From NCBI GenBank assembly GCA_024867545.1, contig JANFNE010000046.1, forward strand, positions 372,001 to 436,000: DNA of 64,000 nt. Reading direction: 5' to 3'. This document shows, piece after piece, positions 56,063 through 64,000 of the stretch. Both the position numbers and the translations under genes were made by a program. The DNA is from Phytopythium helicoides (taxonomy: Eukaryota > Oomycota > Peronosporomycetes > Pythiales > Pythiaceae). Below the pieces are notes generated by a model. That model was not told where the DNA came from, did no database searches, and saw nothing but the letters and a program-made list of their open reading frames with translations. Numbering within the stretch: the stretch's first letter is position 1; every line of letters starts with the position of its first letter.

Positions 56063-56919
56063 CGGCTGCCGGCCACAAGCGCGACCGACGGGCGGCTCAC
56101 GGCGACCGCACAGCGCCGATCCATCGCCACGCTGCGTCGGGCCGGTCGTTGACCTGCGCATCGCGGTGTAGGAGGCGAGCGCGTCGCCACGTTGCGCGCG
56201 GCGTCGGACTATTAGCAGAGACGCGGAGGCGCCGCCAAGCAATACACGGGGCTTGCGCTGTATGTGTCAGCTCACTACGTGGAGCATCCTTCCCCGTGAG
56301 CGCAGCGAAAAGCCCGCGCGTGACGAAGCCGCTCCGCGCTGCGACCGCGACCGCGACTGCGACTGCAACGGGCAGGCGACTAGCGCCGCGCGATCCGTCG
56401 ACGGCACCGCCTTGCGCCGATCGAGAGCGAGAGATCTTGGCCTCCTCGCCCCCCATACCCGACGACGCCACGACGCGACGCACGACCGCACCGAACATTT
56501 CGTGGCTCGCGGGCTTTGGCGGCCTGCGATTGGGCAGAAACGGACGGCATCCGCGTGATCTGATTGGCCGAAAGGATCGCGTCGGCGGCTCCATACTGGG
56601 CGCCAGTGCAGACTAGGTACGCGCTCGTGCGACGCCGAGGGGGGAGGATTCCTTCCTCCCTTTCACTTCAAGCCGCGCCGCCGGGGGAAGAAGCAGCAGC
56701 AGCAGCGGCCGCGACACCCGGCCGGACGCTCCGCCAGCAGCGCTCGGGTACGTGTGCGCTGCTCCTCGGCGCTCGCTCAGCGCTTGGCGCTTGGCGCTTG
56801 ACGTTGCGGGAGATCGCCCCCGCGGAGATTGAGCCACGTGGCTGACCCTCGACCGCCTGTCTCGCAGCGGAAACCAACAGAAAGCGACAGCGAGAGAGAG
56901 AGAGAGGAGAAGGACGAGC
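56063..56919. other. Intergenic between SARNP-like gene and myosin
   Basis: About 860 bases. Contains a degenerate CGACCG/CGACTG hexamer run at about 56,338-56,372 and a GA run (GAGAGAGAGAGAGG) near 56,892-56,907, just before the myosin start. Open frames across it are low-complexity Arg/Ala/Thr readings. No gene recognised. Confidence 0.5.
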
Positions 56920-59900
56920 ATGGCGACGCTGCAGAAGCACGCGTCCAAGGCGGAGGTGGCCGATGGCGGCGACGTGCTCCCCGTGAACGTGGGCGACACC
57001 ATCTGGGTGCCCGGCACGGCCGACCAGGTCTGGGAGCACGCCACCGTCATGGCCATCGGCGGGCTCAAGGTGACGGTGCGCACCAAGGCCGGCAAGGTGC
57101 AGCAGGTGGACCGCACCGCCGCGCTGCCGCTCAACCCGCGCGAGGCCGACGACATGACCTCGCTCTACTACATCCACGAGGCCGGCCTCATGCACAACCT
57201 GGCCGAGCGCTCCAAGCTCGACGGCGGCGACGGCACCGGCCAGAAGCCCTACACCTTCATGGCCAACGTGCTCATCGCCGTCAACCCGCTGCGCGACCTG
57301 CCCGACCCCAGCATCAGCGAGGTCGTCAACACGGCCGGCAGCTCGCCGCACCCTTTCTCGATCGCAGAGATGGCCTACCAGCAGATGGTCTACAACTCGG
57401 GCACGGAGATGCCGACGAATCAGTCGGTCGTCATCAGTGGCGAGGTGAGTGCATTTGCTGTTTTGCTGATGCAGGCGTTGGGGGGACATTATCTAATGAT
57501 GTTTGTGCGTTGAATTTGTTGTCGTGCAGAGTGGTGCCGGTAAGACCGAGTCGTCCAAGATCGTGCTTAAGCACTTGACGACGCGTGGCCTGTACGGTAA
57601 GAAGGCGCGCGGTGCGGAGATCGAGGAGCTCTCGCGCAGCCGCAAGCAGCACGGAACATCACTGGACAACCGTCTTATCGAGCAGAACCCGATTCTCGAG
57701 GCATTTGGTAACGCCAAGACGTTGCGTAACTACAACTCGAGTCGTTTCGGCAAGTTCATGAAGCTTCAGTTTACGAACGACGGCGAGTTCAAGCTCGCAG
57801 GTGCCTTTGTCGAGACGTACCTGCTCGAGAAGTCGCGTCTCGTGTACCAGGTCGACGGCGAGCGCAACTTCCACATCTTCTACCAGCTGCTTGCTGGTGC
57901 TTCGCCTGCGGCCCGACAGGAGTTCAAGCTCACCCAGCCAGAGGACTACTGCTACCTGAACCAGAGCAACTGCTACATCGCCGAGGAGACGGACGACCGC
58001 GCGTGCTTTGAGGATGTTGTGCGCGGTTTGGGCTGCGTCGGCATTGACGAAAACCAGCAGCACATCATTTTCTCGGTGATCGCTGGTCTGTTGCACATGG
58101 GTAACATCGAGTTCGACGAAGAGGACACCCCCGAGGGTGAGGCTGCCGTTGTCCAGAAGCAGTCGGCGAAGGATGCTCTCGAGATGACTGCTAAGCTGCT
58201 TGGCGTCTCGCACGATGCGCTCTCGAAGGTGATTATGGAGCGCGAGATCGTCACCCGCGAGGAGACGTTCACCGTGCGCCGCAACGAGCAGAACGCAGTC
58301 TACGCGCGTGACGCTATTGCTAAGGCTCTGTACAGCCGTCTCTTCGACTGGATCATTAGCCAGGTGAACCAGTCGCTGGGCCATGACCCGAACCCGCTCC
58401 CGTACATTGGTGTGCTCGATATCTTCGGTTTCGAGTCGTTCCAGCGCAACGACTTTGAGCAGCTGCTCATCAACTACACGAACGAAGTGCTGCAGGCGAC
58501 GTTCAACAATCAGGTGTTCATTGCTGAGATGGAGCTGTACAAGCGCGAGGGTATCACCGTCGGCAAGATTAAGTGGCCGGACAACCGCGAGTGCGTGGAG
58601 CTGATTGCGTCCAAGCCGGACGGTATTCTCAGCCTGCTTGACGCCGAGGCCATGAACCCGAAGCCGAGCGACGAGAAGTTCCTCGCGACGCTGCACCGCA
58701 AGCACGCGAAGAACTCGTACTTCCCGCGCCCGCACCCTAAGGACATGCAGCACACGTTCATTGTGCGCCACTTTGCTGGCTCGGTGTCGTACACCATCGG
58801 CGCGTTCATCGACAAGAACAACGACACGATCCCGCCTGACATGACGAACCTGTTTGCGAAGTCGACGAACCCGCTTGCCGTTGCTGTCTTCAAGGACGAG
58901 AGCGAGGAGGTTTCTCGCCCGGGCAAGAAGAAGCTGATGCGTAGCGTGGCAGCCAAGTTCTCGAAGCAGATGCAGGACCTGGTCGACACCCTCGACGCCA
59001 CTCGCTGCAACTTCATTCGCTGCATCAAGCCGAACGCGCTCATGCGCGTGGGTATCTTCGACCCGCGCTACGTCGTGGTTCAGCTGCGTTGCCAGGGTAT
59101 CATGCAAACCGCCCAGGTGCTGAAGGTCGGCTTGCCGACGCGTGTTGCCTACAGCGAGCTTGTGAATGCGTACAAGAAGTTCATGCCTCCGGATGCCCAA
59201 CGCCTGTTTGCGAACCAGAGCGACCCGACGCTCATCACGGCGATTCTGTGGGCGTTCCAAGTACCGATGGACGCATTCAAGCTTGGTATCACGAAGCTTT
59301 TCTTCAAGGCTGGCAAGATCGCGCTGCTTGACTCGATCCTTAAGATCAACTGGGCGGTGGATGGCCCGCGCATCGTCTCGCGTATGAAGCTCTGGCTCGC
59401 CCGTCGTCGCTGGCGCGTTGGTCTCGCCAAGGTTGTGGCGCAGAACATTTTCAAGCGTCTGCTGCGCAAGATTCAGTTCCGCCGTGATTCGGTGGTGCGT
59501 CTCCAGCGCTGGTGGCGTGCGTACTCTGTGCGCCGCGACTTCAAGAAGCAGCGCAGCGCAGCGCTTGTCGTGCAGGCGCTGTTCCGTGGTATGACGGCTC
59601 GTCGCCTGTTCAAGACGAAGAAGCAGGAGATGATTGCGCTCGCGGAAGCTCGTGCAGCAGAAGCACGTCGCCAGGCCGAGGAGGCAAAGCGAAAGGAAGA
59701 AGCGGCTCGCCTCGCTGCCGAAATGGCACGTCGTGAGAGCATTGCTCGCGCTGCTGCCGAAGAGGACCGCCGCCGCATGGAGGAGGAGGCCCGCCTTGCC
59801 GAGGAGGAGGCAATGAAGCTTGCCCAAGAAGCTGCTCGTGCTGTGGCAGAAGCCGAGGCTGCTGCTGCCGAGGCTACGGCTGCCGTCGAACACGAGCGCC

Positions 59901-61450
59901 AGGCCGAGCTGCGTGCTATTGCCGAGGCCCGTGAGCTTGAGGAGCGTATGGCTCGCGAGCGTGCGGAGGCTGAGCGCCGTAAGGAGGAGGCGCTGCTTCA
60001 CGCCGCCAGTGTTAGTGCTAGCATGCTCGGCGGTCTTGCCCAGGTCAGCGCGGTGCAGACGGCTTCTGGCCAGGTGCACGTCGTGGAGATCCCCGACGAT
60101 GTCTCGCAGGAGAACCGTGAGCAGCTGGAGCAGCTCAACGACCTGCTGCTCAGCGGTGCGATTCTGCAGAGCGAGTACGACGAGCTGGTGCCGTTCCTGC
60201 TGGAGAAGCCGACGGAGGACTTCGGCACGGGTGCGGCGCTCACTGCGGAGCAGGAGGAGTCGCTCAACCGTCTGTACTCGACTGGAGTGTACGGCATCCA
60301 GATTCGTTGCCCGGCGTGTGGTGCGACCAACAATACGGCGAACGGCAACCACTGCGAGGAGTGTGGCTCGCTGCTTACAACGAGCGACGAGACGGCGGGT
60401 GGTGCTACCGCTTACGGCGACTACTATGGCGCTCGCCCTCGTGGATTCTCGCGTGCGCAGGGCAGCTTCTCGACGCTGACGGCCCCACTCGGATCGTTTG
60501 CTTCGGAGGGTGGCCGCGTGGTGATCCACGATGGTTTCTTCGCATGCCAGATGCACCGCACGCAGGTTCTGCAGGACGACAACTATGCCGAGTACACGGT
60601 GTACGTGCTTCGCTGCACGTGGCAGCCGCGCGATGCTCGTGAGGCGACGACGTGGCTGGTGTCGCATCGCTTCAGTGTCTTTGAGCGACTGCACAAGGAC
60701 CTGAAGCACAAGATTCCAGTGACGGTCGCGACTCTGCCGACTTTCCCTCGCAAGCATCGTCTGGGCGGTGTTTTTGGGGGCAAGACGGGTAACTCGAGCG
60801 AGATCGTCGAGGAGCGTAAGCAGGGTCTAGAGCGCTACGTGGCGCAGGTGTTGGAGCTGTGTGCTCGCCTGCCGGACACGCTGAATGTGCCAGAGCTCGA
60901 CCGTTTCCTGAACGTCTCGCGCCAGGTGGAGCAGTACCGCCGCCAGCTCTCGTCGAACGTGGCGTCCACGCCCGACAGCACTGGCGGTGCTGGCTTTGGC
61001 CGCGCGCTCAACGCAAACGCTGGTGGCGCTGAGGCGCTTGCCGCTCGTGAGCAGGCTCGTCTTCCGACGGAGCTGCCTACGCCGTTCGACGAAGAGGAGC
61101 TGTCGCACACGGAGCAGGCCGTCAGCATGCTGAACGCGTCGATCCGCAACGCACGTGGCGACCTGCGTCGTGACCCGACGGTGCAGCATCACCTGAAGGT
61201 GTGCGTGCAGCTGTTGCCGCGCCTGCAGATCTCGGCGAACCTGGACAACCCGTTCGCCAATATTGACCTGATCCCGCGCGCGATGCAGTGCCAGGAGGAT
61301 CTCGAGACGACTATGGGCTTGTACAACGACTCGCTTCTGGCGGTTTCGGAGACGTATGCACTGTCGGCACAGGAAGGTAGCGCCGTGCAGGCTCCGCCGC
61401 CGTACGTGCCCGGTCAGCAGAACTCGTACCAGCGCAGTTACGGAGTGTGA
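56920..61450 (+). CDS. Unconventional myosin with zinc-ribbon and PX-domain tail
   Basis: Two exons, 56920-57444 and 57530-61450, 1,481 residues, no frame breaks. Actin-based ATPase motor: SH3-like N-terminus (about 23-75), P-loop GESGAGKT at 174-181 split by the intron, switch I NYNSSRFGK at 242-250, switch II DIFGFE at about 472. The neck has at least two IQ motifs (VVRLQRWWRAYSVRR, VVQALFRGMTARRLF, about 827-869), followed by an Ala/Glu/Arg coiled coil (about 872-999). The tail holds a SHOCT-like helix pair (about 1027-1070), a four-Cys zinc ribbon CPACG...CEECG (1102-1124) and a PX domain (about 1166-1310) for phosphoinositide binding. I recall PX-tailed myosins as an oomycete class. Likely a membrane-cargo motor. 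Confidence 0.93.
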
Positions 61451-61685
61451 AAGATGCAAGAAAGAGATGCCAGACCAAATGAAGGATGAAGGAGAGTGAC
61501 GAGAGCGCCTGACGGAGGCGCTCGTCGGCCGAAGGAAGGCCGGCCACGGATTGACAAGGCGAGAGCAAGGGCTCTCGAATGCATACAGAGAGGGATAGCA
61601 AATGCATGCTCATACACTGCGCTTTGTTCATTTCTGCACTTTGTTTGATGGGCGGATGAGCTCTTCCTGATCTCGTTCTTACTTG
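61451..61685. other. Intergenic between convergent myosin and myosin-tail paralogue
   Basis: 235 bases of shared 3' flank. No gene recognised. Confidence 0.5.
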
Positions 61686-63217
61686 CTACCGCGCACTCAG
61701 AGCGACACCTTGCGAGTTTGAGTTCCACGACTCGTTACCGACAGGAGCATTCGTGTTGTTGCTGGAGTTGGGGACTTGACTCTCTCCGCCGATCATGGAC
61801 AGGCTCGCAAGCAGCGCGTCGTTGTAGGTGGCAACAGCGCGCTCGAGGTCCTCGACGCATTGCAGCGCTCGCGGAAGTAGCTCGACATCTGCGAACGGAC
61901 TCTCGACGTCCGCCGAGGCCTTCAGCGCAGGGAGGATCTCCAGGCACGCTGCCAGCTGCTGGTGCACCTCCGTGTTGCGGCGGAGGTCGCCGCCAATCTC
62001 AACGTTGGCGAGGAGCAGCTGCACGGCCTGTTCCGCCTGCACGAGCTCGTGCGCGTCCATGGGCGCTGGCGGCTCCTGCGGAAGCCGCATCCGTGGCGGA
62101 GGCGGCTGGTTGGCCACCGAAGGAGGCGCTCCGCCATGCCAGAAGGCAGACGCTACGGTGGGCGGCAGCGAGCGGCGCCGGAACTGCTCCACCTGGCGGC
62201 TCACAGTTAGGAACTGGTCGAGCTCCGGGGCCAGTTCGCCGATGCGAGGCAGCTCGACAGCGCAGAAGTGCAAAAGCTGCGTCATGTAAGCTGCGAGCGC
62301 GGAGCGGCGCTTGCCAAGCTGGTCACTCCAATGGTACTTTGGAGGGAAGGCGGGCATGTCGCCGAGCGGCGCCGAGTTCGACTCGCTGCTCCGTCGACTC
62401 GAGCGCGCCTTCTTGCGGCCGAAGCGCGCACGCAGCTTGTGGTCGAGCGCCTCGAAGTTGCTGAAGCGCTGCGAGACAAACCACGTCGCGGCGTCCGAGC
62501 GCGCGACTCCGAGAGTCTCATCCTCGGGTCGTCGCCGCGGCTCCCACTGGCACAGCAGCACGAACACGTCGAAGCGGCCGCCGCTGCCCGACATGGCCTG
62601 CGTGCCATGCATATCGCAGAAGAAGTACCCGTCGTGCACGATGACGCGGTTGGCGCCTGTCCTCGTCCAGGCGGAAGGAGCCCAGCGGCTCCGTGAGCGT
62701 GTAGAAGACCTCTCGGTGGCGCGAGTCGCGCTGCGGCGGCGGTGGCACGCCGGGCTGGGCCTGCACCACCGGCACCCTGCTGCGCGCCGCCTGCTCCTGG
62801 CACGATGGGGTCGCCGCATACGCTGCAGCGCAGGCCGCGCGCCGTGTCGTTGGCCGATCCGCACGACGGACATCGCAGCGTGACGCCCGCCGCAGCCGAT
62901 GCCTCGAGCAGCGCGTAGGGCGACGCGCCGCTCTGGCCGAAGCTCGAGCCGCGGCCCGGCGGCAGTCCGTCGGGCGGCACGCGCTGGTCGCGGCGCAGCA
63001 GGAAGGGCACCAGCTCGTCGTACTCGCGCTGCGCCATGTCTCCGCGCACGAGCGCGTCCGTCAGGCGCTCCAGCTGCGCGCGGTTCTCGGGCGACACGTC
63101 GGGCGGAATGTCCACGGGGTGCACGGAGGAGGCCGAGGACGCGCGGCGCGGCGCGCCAAGCGGCGCCAGCGCCTGCCGAGGCGCCTGCACGTCGTGTGGC
63201 GAGGGCTCGAGGGGCAT
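61686..63217 (-). CDS. Motorless paralogue of the myosin tail: SHOCT-like, zinc ribbon and PX domain
   Basis: From ATG 63217, about 510 residues. It reproduces the neighbouring myosin tail in the same order without motor, IQ or coiled coil. The SHOCT-like block is DIPPDVSPENRAQLERLTDA (myosin: EIPDDVSQENREQLEQLNDL), ending in the shared EYDELVPFLL. The ribbon is CPSCG...CSVCG. FYTLTEPLGSF and VIVHDGYFFCDMHGTQ match STLTAPLGSF and VVIHDGFFACQMHRTQ. The PX domain ends in LDQFLTVSRQVEQFRRR, and the C-terminal helical region matches too (QAVQLLL, GDLRRNTEVHQQL). Two one-base skips are needed near 62,790 and 62,657. It probably binds phosphoinositides and could compete with or regulate the myosin. 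Confidence 0.85.
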
Positions 63218-63621
63218 GCGGAGCGCGCGGCGGGCGGCGGAGTGGCGCAGGAAGCGCCTGGAAGGCGCGGCGTTGGACAGCTACGAGGAAGAAGCGGAGA
63301 TGCGCGTGCGAGCGGCGCAAAGGGCCGCGCGGTCGGGCGGAAGCGTCCTGTTTGGAATGGGTTCACGCGAGATGGAATTGTAAACTGAACATTTGGAGAC
63401 GGAAACAATCGGACATAGAGATGATGGGCATGGGTACGTTGGCGTGGCCCACGCGAATTAGTCAAGTTGAAGTGCGTCGGACAGCCACGGCCGACAAAAT
63501 GGCGAGATGGGCTGACGCTGTGCAAAATGTACGCGGCGAGCAACAATTGACCACCACCACCGCCACACGGTCTTCAGGCTCTCACTGTCTAACTTTGGAC
63601 CTCGCCTGCTGATCGAGCGCT
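63218..63621. other. Divergent promoter region at the right edge
   Basis: 404 bases. TCAAGTTGAAGTG at about 63,463-63,476 repeats the element upstream of PLRG1. No gene or RNA recognised. Confidence 0.5.
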
Positions 63622-64000
63622 ATGCCGACCCTGACAAACTCTTCAGTGCACGCCGCCGACGCGCTGCGACGGATCGCGCGCTGCATCTCGCGCTGGGTGA
63701 ATAAGCGACGAAAGAGGCGCGAATGGAGCTGGACTTCGTTTGACGAGTTCATTGAGACAGAAGACGGTATTATGGCGGCAAGCGTTCCGCGTGATGTCGA
63801 AACGCCGAGCGGTGATGGTCGCGAGCAGCATTTGCCTTCTTGGAGGATCAGGGCTAAACACGCCCTCAAAGCGTTAGCAAGTCCTCGCGAGATGCTTCGA
63901 AAGGCTCCAAGCCTGCCTGTTATGGCGCCGCCAGGCCGTGTGCACGAGTCCCGCGGAGGAGTGGCCGCCAAACAACTGGGTCCTTACGCCGTTGTCGAGC
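63622..64000 (+). CDS. Unidentified protein, N-terminal part, runs off the window
   Basis: An ATG at 63622 opens a frame with no stop to the last base, 126 codons. It reads MPTLTNSSVHAADALRRIAR, then WVNKRRKRREWSWTSFDEFI, then an acidic segment and a basic stretch RIRAKHALKALASPREMLRK. No domain recognised. The mix of charged and hydrophobic residues and the promoter-like motif 155 bases upstream favour a real gene over chance, but the opposite strand is also open for most of this span. Overlap with a later intron cannot be excluded. Confidence 0.5.
   Translation, partial: MPTLTNSSVHAADALRRIARCISRWVNKRRKRREWSWTSFDEFIETEDGIMAASVPRDVETPSGDGREQHLPSWRIRAKHALKALASPREMLRKAPSLPVMAPPGRVHESRGGVAAKQLGPYAVVE

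Noticed and set aside
55981..56616. 211-codon plus-strand frame after the SARNP-like gene
   Set aside because: Begins inside the last SARNP exon region in another frame and is driven by hexamer repeats (TATATATAT-type Ala/Thr runs). No domain.
57659..60757. 1,032-codon open frame antisense to the myosin
   Set aside because: It is Leu/Arg/Val-rich with no domain and lies entirely opposite a clear myosin. Such shadows follow from GC-rich third positions on the coding strand.

Overview
The window is eukaryotic nuclear DNA and looks like an oomycete (Peronosporales/Pythiales type): GC-rich coding sequence, short GT-AG introns of about 50-75 nt in the housekeeping genes, intronless secreted-enzyme genes, closely packed genes on both strands, and an oomycete-style myosin whose tail carries a PX domain. 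I cannot name the species from sequence alone.

Region 1 (1-26,536) is an array of twelve glycoside hydrolase family 1 (beta-glucosidase type) genes and nothing else. The order is +,+,-,+,-,-,+,+,+,-,-,-. All twelve retain the TFNEP acid/base and TENGW nucleophile motifs. Eleven show an N-terminal signal peptide (the first gene is cut by the window edge). Every one ends in a single transmembrane helix and a short basic cytosolic tail. Each tail has an adaptor-type sorting signal, either YxxPhi or ExxxLL, so these look like type I membrane-anchored glucosidases routed through the endosome/vacuole or plasma membrane. The middle of the array is a large inverted duplication: about 8,722-12,997 mirrors 15,831-20,113 around a spacer with one further GH1 gene. 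The arms are almost identical except for one strongly diverged patch inside one gene pair, which is the signature of gene conversion or recombination among array members. A second pair (6,806 and 22,369) lies outside the arms in mirrored orientation.

Region 2 (26,862-43,000) holds conserved cellular genes: a PIG-O type GPI ethanolamine-phosphate transferase, a MYST (Esa1/Tip60) histone acetyltransferase with eight exons whose phases all join cleanly, a small PARP-type zinc-finger protein, a mitochondrial PDHK/BCKDHK-type kinase, a DUF3712/LEA2-like membrane protein, and an LRR protein resembling STK11IP.

Region 3 (43,141-63,217) holds a giant USP-family deubiquitinase, the spliceosomal WD40 protein PLRG1/PRL1/Prp46, a SAP-domain SARNP/Tho1-like RNA-binding protein, and a 1,481-residue PX-tailed myosin. 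Next to the myosin, tail to tail, is a motorless paralogue of just its tail. A partial unidentified gene runs off the right edge.

A striking technical or biological pattern is that most of the genes from 26.9 to 63.2 kb need frame corrections to read through, and nearly all are repaired by skipping exactly one surplus base. The GH1 array, the MYST gene, the SARNP gene and the myosin need none. Residual insertion-type assembly error is the simplest reading. All calls are by eye, from motifs and splice logic, without database searches.
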